Positions 25,551-34,540 of a DNA stretch of 44,209 nucleotides are shown here, one piece after another. Origin of the DNA: Planctomycetaceae bacterium (lineage in GTDB: Bacteria; Planctomycetota; Planctomycetia; Pirellulales; Pirellulaceae); NCBI GenBank assembly GCA_947463915.1, contig CANHVO010000015.1, positions 1 to 44,209 on the forward strand. Reading direction: 5' to 3'. The notes below the pieces were generated by a model that was not told the DNA's origin, searched no databases, and saw nothing but the letters and a program-made list of their open reading frames with translations. Each line of letters starts with the position of its first letter. Positions within the stretch are counted from its first letter, which is position 1. Made by a program: the position numbers and the translations under genes.

Positions 25551-27565
25551 ACTGGATCAGTGCTCTTGGCCCATTGCAGTGGCTGATGATTTTGGCGGTG
25601 CCACCCGCGGTTCTCAGTCTCTACTTTTTGAAACTGAAACGAAAGGAACTGGCTGTACCCAGTACGCTCCTTTGGCGCAAAACGCTGGAAGATGTGCACG
25701 TGAACAGCATTTGGCAGAGGCTTCGCAAGAACTTGCTGTTGTATTTGCAGTTGCTGTTCTTGGCTCTTTTGATTTTCGCCTGCTTGCGACCCGGTTGGAG
25801 CGGACAAAGTCGTGTTGGGGAGCGACGCATTTACATCATCGATAACTCTGCCAGCATGCAAGCGACCGATGTATCACCGAACCGATTGGACTTGGCCAAA
25901 AAGAAGGTGCGAGAACTGCTTTCGGACACGTCGGCGGACGACGTTGGAATGGTGATCGCCTTCTCCGATCGGGCCGATGTGCGACAAGGGTTTACCAAGG
26001 ATCGAAACCGACTTTTTAACGCGGTGGAATCCATTCCGACGACATCTCGGGGTACAGATGTGAGCGAAGCGTTGCGGGCCGCTGCTGGACTCGCGAATCC
26101 TGGCCGATCGAGCTTTGACAACTTGAGTGACATCATGGTTGCCGACGCGGTTCCCGCCACGGTCTATCTTTTGAGCGACGGTGCGTTCGGTGACCTCGGC
26201 GATTTTGAAATGGGGAAACTCAAGATCGAGTACATTCCGATCGGCGAGACCAAGACGAACAACTTGGGCATTTTGAGCTTCGCTGTGCAACGAAATGAGG
26301 ACAAAGCGAACAAACTAGAAGCCTTTGCGAGAATCACGAATCGGGGTGACCAAAAAGTCGACTTCACGGCCTCACTCGAGTTTGATGGCAAATTGTTGGA
26401 TGCGTCCGCGGGCAGCGTAGAAGCGGGCGAAGAAGCCGGTTTGCTATTCGAGCTAACAGATACCGACGAGGGGCAATTGAAACTGACGTTGGACTATGAG
26501 GACGCGCTGGCGGTCGACAACGTGGCGTATGCTGCGATCCGACCGCTCAAGCAGATCAGCGTCCTGTTGGTGACTCCAGGTAACAATGCTTTGGAGACAG
26601 CGTTGCAGACTCCGAGGGTGCAGCAGATCGCCTCCGTTCAAGTCGAAAGCCCAACGTTTCTTACCGACCCAAAGTACATTGATGCGACTCTCAATGCGAC
26701 CTATGACTTGGTCATTTTCGATCAATGTTCTCCAATGCAAATGCCGTCGAGCAACACTCTGTTCATCGGCAGCGTGCCACCACAAGTTGCAACGCCCAAG
26801 CCGGCTGAGGAGTCCAAAGAGGATGCCAAGAATGTTGGCTGGAAATTTGGCGAACCCAAAGGCCCCATTTTTATCCTCGACGTCAATCGCTCCAACTCGA
26901 TCACGCAGTTTTTGGAAATGGGAGCTGTAGAGATTGTGGAGGCCAGGACCGTGGAGCCGGGTGAATCGGGAACGGTTTTGATGACCAGCTCGGACGGCCC
27001 TGTTTTTGGAATTGCACCTCGCGGGCCGTTTCAGGATGCAGTACTAGGCTTTTCGATCGTTCAGAAAACCAACGAGGGATCAGCTCGAAATACCAACTGG
27101 TGGGCTCGACGCAGTTTTCCTGTCTTTGTCTATTCTGCGGTTGAGTACCTCGGTGGCGGCGTCACGGAATCTTCGTCCCCCTCGGTGCAGCCAGGTTGGC
27201 CCATTGGTCTGATGCTCTCCAGTCGATTTCAGGACTATCGAGTGGTCGCTCCGGACGGGCAGACGACAGATCTAGTACGTGGCGATGAGAGCCGATACAC
27301 CTTCACCAAAACGGACGAAATGGGTATCTATCAAGTGTTCGCCAAAGGGGTTGAGAAACCTGTCGAGTCTTTCTGCGTCAATTTGTTTTCTAACCGTGAA
27401 AGTGATTTGACCGTCGCCGATTCGGTCAAAATGGGTTACGAAAAAGTAGCGGCAACGAGCAGTGTCGTTCAAGCGAGACAGGAGACATGGCGTTGGATTT
27501 TGCTGGCCGGTTTGCTGTTGTTGGTGATCGAATGGGTCGTCTTCAATCGCCGTGTTTTCATTTGA
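25547..27565 (+). CDS. BatA/aerotolerance-type membrane protein with VWA domain
   Basis: A 672-residue protein. It begins with two TM helices (about 8-28 and 62-80) around a PSTLLWRK segment, the N-terminal BatA-like arrangement. A VWA domain follows, with the MIDAS DNSAS at 99-103 and an aspartate-bearing STLSDG-like loop (YLLSDGAFGD). The rest is a long extracytoplasmic beta-rich region and a C-terminal TM (WRWILLAGLLLLVIEWVVF) near the end. The ATG overlaps the stop of the DUF58 gene. Together they resemble the MoxR-associated BatA/VWA systems, and by family knowledge are probably involved in envelope stability or protein assembly. No metal-ligand loss is visible. Confidence 0.85.
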   Translation: MNWISALGPLQWLMILAVPPAVLSLYFLKLKRKELAVPSTLLWRKTLEDVHVNSIWQRLRKNLLLYLQLLFLALLIFACLRPGWSGQSRVGERRIYIIDNSASMQATDVSPNRLDLAKKKVRELLSDTSADDVGMVIAFSDRADVRQGFTKDRNRLFNAVESIPTTSRGTDVSEALRAAAGLANPGRSSFDNLSDIMVADAVPATVYLLSDGAFGDLGDFEMGKLKIEYIPIGETKTNNLGILSFAVQRNEDKANKLEAFARITNRGDQKVDFTASLEFDGKLLDASAGSVEAGEEAGLLFELTDTDEGQLKLTLDYEDALAVDNVAYAAIRPLKQISVLLVTPGNNALETALQTPRVQQIASVQVESPTFLTDPKYIDATLNATYDLVIFDQCSPMQMPSSNTLFIGSVPPQVATPKPAEESKEDAKNVGWKFGEPKGPIFILDVNRSNSITQFLEMGAVEIVEARTVEPGESGTVLMTSSDGPVFGIAPRGPFQDAVLGFSIVQKTNEGSARNTNWWARRSFPVFVYSAVEYLGGGVTESSSPSVQPGWPIGLMLSSRFQDYRVVAPDGQTTDLVRGDESRYTFTKTDEMGIYQVFAKGVEKPVESFCVNLFSNRESDLTVADSVKMGYEKVAATSSVVQARQETWRWILLAGLLLLVIEWVVFNRRVFI

Positions 27566-27615
27566 CCGAGGCTGAACCGATCTTGATGAAGAAGAGCGTC
27601 AGAATGGAAGCGACC

Positions 27616-27669
27616 GTAGCTGGATTCGCCAGAATTCAGAAAGAGCTGAATTCCGGCGAATCCAGCTTA
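27616..27669. repeat. 54-bp bipartite palindrome, GAATTC type
   Basis: Two arms, GTAGCTGGATTC-GCCA-GAATTCAG and CTGAATTC-CGGC-GAATCCAG (then CTTA), pair across a 6-nt spacer with few mismatches. It lies between the VWA stop (27565) and the lipoprotein start chosen at 27739. Its plan is the same as that of the element at 15338-15462. Confidence 0.75.
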
Positions 27670-27738
27670 GAATCGGGCGACGAAGCGTGTCGTGTTTTTT
27701 CCTTCCGTTCACCGAGGAAGGGATTTGAGATAGGCATC

Positions 27739-28296
27739 ATGTTTGGGCTTGGGTTGTATTGCAGTTTGTTGCTCGGCTGCGATCGGCAACCTACGCAGCT
27801 CCCAAGCCGACACTCTCAGGCCGAGCCAACAATACCATCCCCACCTTCTCCGTCTGGAGAGGAAATAGTTGCAGCTGCAACTTCGAACGGGACCCAGTTG
27901 AAGTTGATCGTACAAGTAGAAGGTTTTGCCAACGACAAAGGCATTTGTCGGGTCGCCGTCTACTTGGGCAAAGCCCATTTTAATGATCTGGAATATGCGA
28001 TCGCAAAGGAATCGACAGCCGTTCTCGATTCGAAGGCCGAGGTCATTCTGGCGATCCAGCTCCCCACCGCAAAAGACAGAAGCGAAATCGCAGTTTCTGC
28101 CTATCATGACGAAAACGACAATTCTCGGCTGGACAAAAATTCATTCGGCATTCCAATCGAGCGATATGGTTTTTCCTCGAATCCTAAACGTGGCTTCGGA
28201 CCTCCCAAATTCAACGAAGCGGCAATCGACCTCGACGCCGCCATTGTGCAAAACGAGTCTGGGGCAAAGTTAGTCATTCCCATCACGATCAAGTAA
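27739..28296 (+). CDS. DUF2141 lipoprotein
   Basis: I place the start at the ATG at 27739, giving 185 residues: MFGLGLYCSLLLGC is a short lipoprotein signal ending in the lipobox LLGC. ATGs at 27586 and 27487 would read through a palindromic repeat (27616-27669). The body fits DUF2141: LIVQVEGFANDKGICRVAVY, EIAVSAYHDENDNSRLD and YGFSSNPKRGFGPPKF, about 115 residues. DUF2141 proteins are small secreted beta-sandwich proteins of unknown function. It lies 173 bp after the VWA gene, in the same direction. Confidence 0.8.
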   Translation: MFGLGLYCSLLLGCDRQPTQLPSRHSQAEPTIPSPPSPSGEEIVAAATSNGTQLKLIVQVEGFANDKGICRVAVYLGKAHFNDLEYAIAKESTAVLDSKAEVILAIQLPTAKDRSEIAVSAYHDENDNSRLDKNSFGIPIERYGFSSNPKRGFGPPKFNEAAIDLDAAIVQNESGAKLVIPITIK

Positions 28297-28301
28297 TCAT
28301 T

Positions 28302-30044
28302 TTGTTGTTCCACTCAGCGGACTCGGGAGCCCCGGGACCAGTTTTCATCGATGCCAGTCGCCTTGAAGCAGCCCATGCCAACGTGGGGGCTCGACTGAGT
28401 GCACAATCTGCGATTGCTCCCAACGCCATTGCAATTGCGTCTCCTCGAGGTTCTCATCGTCAACGCGACCATCGGACCTACGACACGATTTCGATGGCGG
28501 ATTTGGACTATCGGTCCTCGTCGATTGCGGCTGGATTGCAAAGCATGGGGATTGGTCCCGGCAAACGTATTGGTTTGCTGGTTCGATTCGGTGAGGACTT
28601 TATTGCGTTGGTCTTTGCCGTGCTCAAGTCGGGGGCAACACTGGTGTTGATCGATCCCGGAATGGGACGCAAGAACCTCATCGAGTGTTTAGCGGCCACG
28701 AAGCCGGATGGTTTCATTGCCATTCCGATGGCTCACGCCATCCTGCGTTTCTTCCAATCGCGATTCCCGAGCGCCAAGCTCAATGTAACAGCGGGGCGTT
28801 GGCTGCCTGGACTTCCTAGCGTTACCTTGGACGCATTGGAAAGGCATTCGCCTCAGGACTTGAGATTGCCTCCCACGCAACTGGACGATCCAGCCGCCAT
28901 CATCTTCACCACGGGCAGTACTGGGCCACCCAAGGGAGTCCTTTATACACATGGCACATTCAATGCTCAGATCGATCAAGTGGCTGGTCACTATGAGATC
29001 AAGCCCGGCGGCCGTGACTTGAGCTGCTTTCCATTGTTTGGGCTGTTTAATGCCGTCATGGGAACGACGACGATTTTGCCGGACATGAATCCGATTCGGC
29101 CTGCGGATGTAGATCCTATTCGGCTCCTCGATGCGATCGATCAATGGCAGATCAATCAATCGTTCGGTTCGCCTGCGCTGTGGACGAAAGTGGGCGGCTT
29201 CTGTGCGACAACAGGACGTCGAGTGGAATCGCTACGTTGTGTGTTGTCGGCAGGGGCGCCGGTTCCACCAAGAATCTTGGAACAAATGCGAGCGGCCATG
29301 CATCCAGATGGTTGCATGTATACACCCTACGGGGCGACTGAAGCATTGCCTATCGCATCGATTGAATCGAGGACGGTATTGCACGAGACAGCCGCGTTAA
29401 CGCGACAAGGTGCGGGCACCTGTGTCGGCAATCCTTTCTCGGGCATTCGCTGGCGCATCATCGCAATCGACGACGGACCGATGGACGATATATCGAAGAC
29501 ACGAGAGTTGCCTCTGGGTGAGATTGGCGAATTGATGGTTAGCGGTCCAGTTGTTTCGAAAACCTATATGACTCGTCCAGATCAAAATGCTATCCACAAA
29601 GTCAAAGATGGCAAAGCAATTTGGCATCGCATGGGAGATGTTGGATACCTTGATGCTCAAAATCGATTTTGGTTTTGTGGTCGCAAGACGCATCGCGTGA
29701 TCACTGGCCCAAGAGTTCTCTTCACGGAAACCATCGAAGCTATCGTCAATGCAAACCCTGAGATCTATCGTTCTGCCTTGATTGGATCGGGAGAGCGTGG
29801 TTCGCAAACGCCGATGGTGATCATTGAACCGTGGCCCAAAGGGACGCACGGCCGGAAACTTGGCAACGATCAGTTGCTAGACGTGGTCTTGACCCAGCTG
29901 CGAGCAAACCCGCGCAGTCAGGCAGTAGAACGGGTGGTGGTTTACCCGACAAAACTACCCACCGATATACGTCATAACTCGAAGATTTTTCGCGAGAAGC
30001 TCACAGTGTGGGCAAATAAAAAGTTCAGACCTAAATCATCTTGA
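28302..30044 (+). CDS. OleC-like AMP-dependent ligase / beta-lactone synthetase-like protein
   Basis: A 580-residue member of the ANL (acyl-CoA synthetase) superfamily. Motif A3 FTTGSTGPPKG is at 202-212, then CFPLFGLFNAVMGTTT, and PIRPADVDPIRLLDAIDQWQ and FGSPALWTKV, which I recall as the OleC pattern. A5 YTPYGATEA and a WHRMGDVGYLD, FCGRKTHR C-terminal domain follow. OleC enzymes adenylate and cyclise beta-hydroxy acids to beta-lactones in olefin biosynthesis; the same subfamily includes long-chain acyl-CoA ligases. No OleA, OleB or OleD gene lies in this window. The TTG at 28302 is the start, 6 bp after the previous stop; the next ATG would cut the conserved N-terminus. Confidence 0.8.
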   Translation: MLFHSADSGAPGPVFIDASRLEAAHANVGARLSAQSAIAPNAIAIASPRGSHRQRDHRTYDTISMADLDYRSSSIAAGLQSMGIGPGKRIGLLVRFGEDFIALVFAVLKSGATLVLIDPGMGRKNLIECLAATKPDGFIAIPMAHAILRFFQSRFPSAKLNVTAGRWLPGLPSVTLDALERHSPQDLRLPPTQLDDPAAIIFTTGSTGPPKGVLYTHGTFNAQIDQVAGHYEIKPGGRDLSCFPLFGLFNAVMGTTTILPDMNPIRPADVDPIRLLDAIDQWQINQSFGSPALWTKVGGFCATTGRRVESLRCVLSAGAPVPPRILEQMRAAMHPDGCMYTPYGATEALPIASIESRTVLHETAALTRQGAGTCVGNPFSGIRWRIIAIDDGPMDDISKTRELPLGEIGELMVSGPVVSKTYMTRPDQNAIHKVKDGKAIWHRMGDVGYLDAQNRFWFCGRKTHRVITGPRVLFTETIEAIVNANPEIYRSALIGSGERGSQTPMVIIEPWPKGTHGRKLGNDQLLDVVLTQLRANPRSQAVERVVVYPTKLPTDIRHNSKIFREKLTVWANKKFRPKSS

Positions 30045-30188
30045 AGCCATCGATGGGCGAGTCGATGCGATTTTGTCTTCTAGCCGCTTTTCGGCTTTCG
30101 GCAACGCTATCAAGCAATTCAGGATGGCGGGGGCTTGTCCCCACCGTCCGCAGCTTTGGAGTTCTAGATTCGCGTTGTCCCCTGTTGC

Positions 30189-30241
30189 ACAACTCCGAAT
30201 TCGTCGCACCGCCATTGGCGGTGCGACGAATTCGGAGTTGT
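30189..30241. repeat. Perfect long inverted repeat, 26-bp arms
   Basis: The arms are perfectly complementary around the single base at 30215 (physically a 3-nt ATT loop), running from ACAACTCC at 30189 to GGAGTTGT at 30241. It is followed by TATTTT. It could act as a terminator for the OleC-like gene, 145 bp upstream, but the T-run is interrupted. Confidence 0.85.
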
Positions 30242-30338
30242 TATTTTCATCACGATGACCATTAGAACACCAAAGCGGTGTCCGGTCGGGACCAGCCCGA
30301 ACCGGACAAAACTTGGGATGCTAATGACGGGCTTTTGT

Positions 30339-30407
30339 GTAGCGAAAGTCGTCAAGACTTTCGGCTGCATTGCCTTAACGACCGAAACTCTTGACGAGTT
30401 TCGCACC
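30339..30407 (-). repeat. GTAGCG bipartite palindrome, copy 5 (reverse orientation)
   Basis: A 69-bp core in B-left orientation. The last bases are degenerate (GCACC instead of GCTAC). GGCTTTTGTGTAGCG precedes the core, matching the outer right end of other copies. It is 94 bp before the start at 30501. Confidence 0.85.
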
Positions 30408-30500
30408 TTCCAGACTTTTTCGACCTATGTTTCTAGTTAGAGTTCACAGGTTGGTGTCCCACTAGTTAATCAAAGCTGTCCTTTTGTCGGAGTCAAATTC

Positions 30501-30950
30501 ATGACGCTAAGAATCGCCGGTTATTTTCTCACGGCTGTATCGATCACAGCATTCGCCAATGCATATGCCGGCGGGCCGGGTGGGGGGGGAGCTGGTGGTG
30601 GCGGGAAAGGGCATGGAGGAGGCGGTGCCCGCAGTAGCGGCCCGGGCGGGGCCAGCGGCTCACTTGGGCGTGGAGCAAGCGTTGGTGAACAAGGCCATGG
30701 TGCGCGCCCACCTAAACCTGATAAGGAAAGCGGCAGGCCCCCCAAACCCCCGAGGGGCAAAGGGGATGAGCATCGACCTGGCGGTCCAGACGGACTAGGG
30801 CCAAGCGGGCATGGCCCTACAAAGAAAGGTACCGACCAAGGACCCAAAGCTGGTAACGACTCGCGCGGGCCCGGGGCGGGGAATTCAAACGGTGTCCCGC
30901 ACGCAGGGAAAAATGGACCAAGCGGCGGAAGAGGTGGCCAGCATAAGTAG
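30501..30950 (+). CDS. Secreted Gly/Pro/Lys-rich low-complexity protein
   Basis: A 149-residue protein with a clear signal peptide (residues 1-23, ending NAYA before GG) and a good upstream GGAG at 9 nt. The mature part is dominated by Gly, Pro, Lys, Arg and His in runs such as GGPGGGGAGGGG. It is likely exported and unstructured, and positively charged. The reverse-strand frame here is Pro-rich and has no signal peptide, so I prefer the plus strand. No family can be named. Confidence 0.6.
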   Translation: MTLRIAGYFLTAVSITAFANAYAGGPGGGGAGGGGKGHGGGGARSSGPGGASGSLGRGASVGEQGHGARPPKPDKESGRPPKPPRGKGDEHRPGGPDGLGPSGHGPTKKGTDQGPKAGNDSRGPGAGNSNGVPHAGKNGPSGGRGGQHK

Positions 30951-30996
30951 GCGAGCAAATATAGGCGTAGTGTTATCCTCGTTCTATAGTTCTTCT

Positions 30997-31065
30997 GTAG
31001 CGAAACTCGTCAAGAGTTTCGGTCGTTTAGGCGACGCAGTCGAAAGTCTTGACGACTTTCGCTAC
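30997..31065 (+). repeat. GTAGCG bipartite palindrome, copy 6 (core)
   Basis: A 69-bp core in A-left orientation with one change in the B arm (TCGAAAGTC). It sits between two converging genes: 47 bp after the stop at 30950 and 72 bp from the flotillin stop at 31137. The right extension, GCTTTAA...GTTCACGGCGTTG, matches copy 1. Confidence 0.9.
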
Positions 31066-31136
31066 ACAAAAGCCAGCTTTAATTGGGAGGAAATCGTTCA
31101 CGGCGTTGAGCCCCGTCTTGGAATGCACTGCAACAT

Positions 31137-33119
31137 CTAGCCGATCACCTTCGTTACAGGCTTGTCCGCTAGATTCAGATTACCTGCGACCCCAAGGAGT
31201 TGGATTAGCTGGTTCCTGACACCGTCGCTACCACCGCTTGAGAGCAGCTTGGCGATCAAAGCAGCAACGCTCAAATCCTTAATGTCACCTGAGTCCAAGT
31301 GGAACTGTTCGAGTAAACCACCCAGTCGTTCCTTGAACTGTTCTGGGTTTCCCGAAAAGAAGGTGTCCTTGATGTCCGTCGCAACCTTTGAACTCAGGAC
31401 AAATCGATCGATTGCCTTGCCGCCTTGCACAGCGGAGCTGATTTGATCGAAAAACTGGCCATCTCCACCGATGATATCGATCTTGGCTGATCGTAGAGCT
31501 TCGCTCAACACCAACGCTTGACTTTCGGAGATCGACTTTTGAGCCGAGATGGCAGCAATCTCGATTTGCTTATCCTTTTCCAGACGCAATTTAAACTCTT
31601 CGTGGTCTTTGCCAACGGTATCGAGAATCTTCATTGCATTTGCCTTCTCGGTGATACCCTGGGCTTCTGCATTGTACTTTTCCTTGAGCACGCGCGCCTC
31701 AGCCAAACCTTGATCTTGTGTCGCATTGGCCTTGGCCAGCATGACTTCGGCTTCGGCTAAGCCTTTTGCCGCGAAGTCTGCCCGCGAAGCGTCCGCCATC
31801 AGCTTCATGCCTTCTGATTTCTTTTCTGCTTGGTCGCGACCAGCTTCGGCCTCGAGACGAATCTGTGCTGTCTGACTTTCGGCCGACTTGAGTGCTGCCT
31901 CAGCTGCTTTGATCTCTTTGACGAGCGACTGTTCGGCGGCCATCTCCGCGGCGGTGACTTCTACACGTTTCGTTCTGTCGGCAGCAGCAAACGCTTCAGT
32001 GTCCAAGATTTTCTGTTTCTCTTCGACCACGGATCGCTCAACCATAACGCGTTCTCGAATCACTTCTTGAATATTGCGTCGTTCTGTTTCGAGGGCTTTG
32101 TCTTTTTCGACGGTCGCTAGCCCGACGACTCGTTCCCGTTCGGTTACCTCCAATTGCCGATCTCGTTGAATTCGCTCCAATTCGATTCCGTCGGTCCGCT
32201 CTTTATTTCTTTGGGCTACCAGAATGGTTCGATCCTTGTTCTGGGTAGCGATTCCGATTTCCTCTTCGGTATTGATGCGAGCGCGTTCTCCTTCCAATCG
32301 ATTTTCTTCTCGCGATTTCGTTGCGCTTGCGTTTTCGCGCGCTTGGATTTCGGCCACTTCTCTCTTCTGACGTTCAGTCGCTTCAATACGTTGGCGTTCC
32401 AATTCGAGAATCGCTTCTTGTGCTTCCACGTCCTGCTTCTTGAGAGTTTTTTCTCGTTCGCGGGTGAAGTGGTTCTCTTTGATTTTTTCTTGGGATGTCA
32501 ACTCGGTGATCTTCTTGATACCTTCGGCATCTAAGATGTTGTTTGGGTTGAGCAGTTCTAGACGAGTCTGCTCGAGGTAGTCGATTGCACAGTCATCCAA
32601 GCGGTAACCGTTGAGATCGGTTCCGATGACTTTCAGGATCTCGTTCTTGAATTTATCCCGTTTGTCGTAGAGTTCGACGAATTCAAACTGCTTCCCTACG
32701 GTTTTGAGGGCTTCGGAGAATTTGGCATCGAAGAGTTCACGCATGGTTTCGATTTGAGATGCCCGTTTGCAGCCGATAGATTGAGCGACCTCTTTGATTT
32801 CCTCGGCCGTTTTGTCTACACGTATGAAGAATGCGGTTTTGATATCAGCACGGATATTGTCTTTGCAGATGAGTCCCTCAGCACCTTCTCGTGCGATTTC
32901 GAAACTCTTCAACGTCAGGTCCATCTTTTCGTAACGATGGATCACGGGCCAGATAAGCGACCCGCCATCGATGACGACTTTTAGTCCTCCCATTCCCGTT
33001 TTTACGATAGCCTCATCCGGTCCGACCTTGACGTAGAACTTACCGGCGATGATGGCAAGTGCGACGATCAAAAGCAACCCGACGAAAACGATAGCGAGAA
33101 CCGTTACGATAATTGTCAT
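31137..33119 (-). CDS. Flotillin-like SPFH/Band 7 protein (YqiK-like)
   Basis: A 660-residue protein with one N-terminal TM helix (7-27: VLAIVFVGLLLIVALAII), an SPFH domain (about 30-190, GPDEAIVKTGMGGLKVVIDGG) and a very long charged coiled coil (about 215-540) rich in Glu/Ala/Lys/Arg. This is the layout of flotillins and E. coli YqiK. By family knowledge such proteins scaffold membrane microdomains. The ATG at 33119 overlaps the stop of the upstream gene as ATGA, so the two are translated together. No odd feature. Confidence 0.88.
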   Translation of the reverse strand: MTIIVTVLAIVFVGLLLIVALAIIAGKFYVKVGPDEAIVKTGMGGLKVVIDGGSLIWPVIHRYEKMDLTLKSFEIAREGAEGLICKDNIRADIKTAFFIRVDKTAEEIKEVAQSIGCKRASQIETMRELFDAKFSEALKTVGKQFEFVELYDKRDKFKNEILKVIGTDLNGYRLDDCAIDYLEQTRLELLNPNNILDAEGIKKITELTSQEKIKENHFTREREKTLKKQDVEAQEAILELERQRIEATERQKREVAEIQARENASATKSREENRLEGERARINTEEEIGIATQNKDRTILVAQRNKERTDGIELERIQRDRQLEVTERERVVGLATVEKDKALETERRNIQEVIRERVMVERSVVEEKQKILDTEAFAAADRTKRVEVTAAEMAAEQSLVKEIKAAEAALKSAESQTAQIRLEAEAGRDQAEKKSEGMKLMADASRADFAAKGLAEAEVMLAKANATQDQGLAEARVLKEKYNAEAQGITEKANAMKILDTVGKDHEEFKLRLEKDKQIEIAAISAQKSISESQALVLSEALRSAKIDIIGGDGQFFDQISSAVQGGKAIDRFVLSSKVATDIKDTFFSGNPEQFKERLGGLLEQFHLDSGDIKDLSVAALIAKLLSSGGSDGVRNQLIQLLGVAGNLNLADKPVTKVIG

Positions 33120-33886
33120 GACTTAGATCCGGTGGAGGTAGTGTTCGATGTGGTCGTTGTCGCAGATACGATGTAGATGCGTTTTTTAGGGTCGTAGTGG
33201 GTCAGCCAGACACGAGTCCCTTTGGGAACATGCGGTCCGTCTGTTCGCACATTGAGAAGCAATGGGGCACCATCCGTCTTGAACTTCGCTTGACCATTTT
33301 CAGGTGTGGCGTCAAAGGAACTTATCTCAGCTTCTTGTCCGACGAGAGAGACAGAGGTCAATTCCTTGGTGTCAAACCAACCTCGCATAGGTTGTGTCAT
33401 GGCCTTGGTCGCCAACAAACCCAATAGCAAATTCCTCAAGATCATTAGGGAAATGACCATTGGGCCAGGCTCCCTCACGAACGCTGTGTCTATTGCAACC
33501 CAGATTAAGATTGAGACAGACCACCAGCTGATCGTGAAGATTCCAGCCCACAATACAAGTGGCAGTTGCTTCAGGTTCAGCCACTTCATCGGAACCATCA
33601 CAAGTGAACCCATGGCATCACCCAGGGTATGGGCAACCGAATGTCCTATCCCGTCTGCGTCCACATGGCCACCGCCGGCTAGCGGACCTGCGTCCGAAAA
33701 TGGATTATGAAAATGCCATGAAGCGGCGAGGTGACTATCGAGCCCGCCGATCACAATGGTCATCAAGCTCCATGCCACAAGCACACCGAGCAGAATCGTC
33801 GCTGGGAGAACCGGGGCAGCTAGTAAGGAACAAAAAAATTCAAACACAATTGGTTTCGATGGGAAATAATCCGCGCTGGATTTCAA
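33116..33886 (-). CDS. YqiJ-like membrane protein with NfeD-type OB-fold
   Basis: A 256-residue membrane protein with about three TM helices (near 22-48, 105-130 and 145-160) and a C-terminal OB-fold-like region (about 175-245: SVSLVGQEAEISSFDATPENG to TRVWLTHYDPKKRIYIV). YqiJ/NfeD-type partners are encoded next to flotillin genes, as here, with an ATGA overlap. The start is uncertain: the TTG at 33886 gives the full length, and the GTG at 33847 would give MFEFFCSLLAAPV. No ATG lies nearby. The Thr/Ser-rich tail is unusual. Confidence 0.72.
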   Translation of the reverse strand: MKSSADYFPSKPIVFEFFCSLLAAPVLPATILLGVLVAWSLMTIVIGGLDSHLAASWHFHNPFSDAGPLAGGGHVDADGIGHSVAHTLGDAMGSLVMVPMKWLNLKQLPLVLWAGIFTISWWSVSILIWVAIDTAFVREPGPMVISLMILRNLLLGLLATKAMTQPMRGWFDTKELTSVSLVGQEAEISSFDATPENGQAKFKTDGAPLLLNVRTDGPHVPKGTRVWLTHYDPKKRIYIVSATTTTSNTTSTGSKS

Positions 33887-34054
33887 GCAAAACTCGCAGC
33901 TTCAGTATCATCCAAGAAGCAAATTGTTCAATCCTGAAAGGGCTCGCTTGCTAGTGGAATTCACCGTTGTTTCGGTAATTGGCCCTTGAATCTCGGACTT
34001 AGGGCGCTTTTCCTGGTCTAGATTTTGTTCGCGTTTTTCTCTAAAAGCGAAAGC

Positions 34055-34540
34055 ATGCAGGAATTCACCATTCAACGAAGCTCGCGTAAATGCCACAAAG
34101 GAGACCGCCCGTTCGAACCCGGCGAGCGATACTACTCTGTTGTGCTCGAACGAGGCAGCGAGCTGGTTCGCCAGGATTTTAGCAAAGAGCATTGGCATGG
34201 ACCTCCAGAAAAAACGGTCGGTTGGTGGGTAAGTCAAATGCCAGCCAAACGAACTGGAAAACTGACATTGGCGCCGACGCTAGTTCTGCTCGATGCCTTA
34301 GAAAAATTGTGCGAACAGCCGGAGGATGGCGATCTCGCGTACCTCCTGGCGGTCCTGTTGATCCGACGACGCTTGCTCACGGATTCGCCGAGCGATGGCT
34401 CCGAGGAGGAGCCTTCGCATTTGCAACTGACTTATCCATCAAGCGGGCGCGAGTTCCTAGTACCTGCCCAAACACCAACTCCTGATCGCGTTCCACACTT
34501 GCACCAGAAACTGATCGACTTGCTTTACTGTGAAACCTAA
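34055..34540 (+). CDS. Small conserved planctomycete protein (unknown function)
   Basis: A 161-residue soluble protein. The ATG at 34055 is used; a start at 34025 adds ten residues. The N-terminal segment SRKCHKGDRPFEPGERYYSV resembles a C..G....PGE.Y...L pattern I recall in planctomycete proteins, but only one Cys lies there. The rest is helical (LAPTLVLLDALEKL, LAYLLAVLLIRRRLL) with a charged middle and a short C-terminal end. No function can be named. It overlaps the downstream lipoprotein-like gene by 11 bp, so the two are probably co-translated. Confidence 0.6.
   Translation: MQEFTIQRSSRKCHKGDRPFEPGERYYSVVLERGSELVRQDFSKEHWHGPPEKTVGWWVSQMPAKRTGKLTLAPTLVLLDALEKLCEQPEDGDLAYLLAVLLIRRRLLTDSPSDGSEEEPSHLQLTYPSSGREFLVPAQTPTPDRVPHLHQKLIDLLYCET

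Larger units (their letters stand above)
30045..30500. other. Repeat-rich intergenic region
   Basis: A 456-bp gap. It contains a 26-bp-arm palindrome (30189-30241), a hairpin GTCCGGT-CGGG...CCCGAACCGGAC (about 30278-30305), a GGGGGCTTGTCCCC dyad near 30130-30144 and one 69-bp-core palindrome (30339-30407). No coding frame is convincing. Confidence 0.6.

Noticed and set aside
27487-27738. Long N-terminal extension of the DUF2141 gene
   Set aside because: It would be translated through a palindromic repeat; the lipoprotein signal begins at 27739.
30521-30958. A Pro/Leu-rich frame on the minus strand opposite the Gly-rich gene
   Set aside because: It is the complement of the Gly-rich sequence and has no signal peptide or start signal; the plus strand has both.
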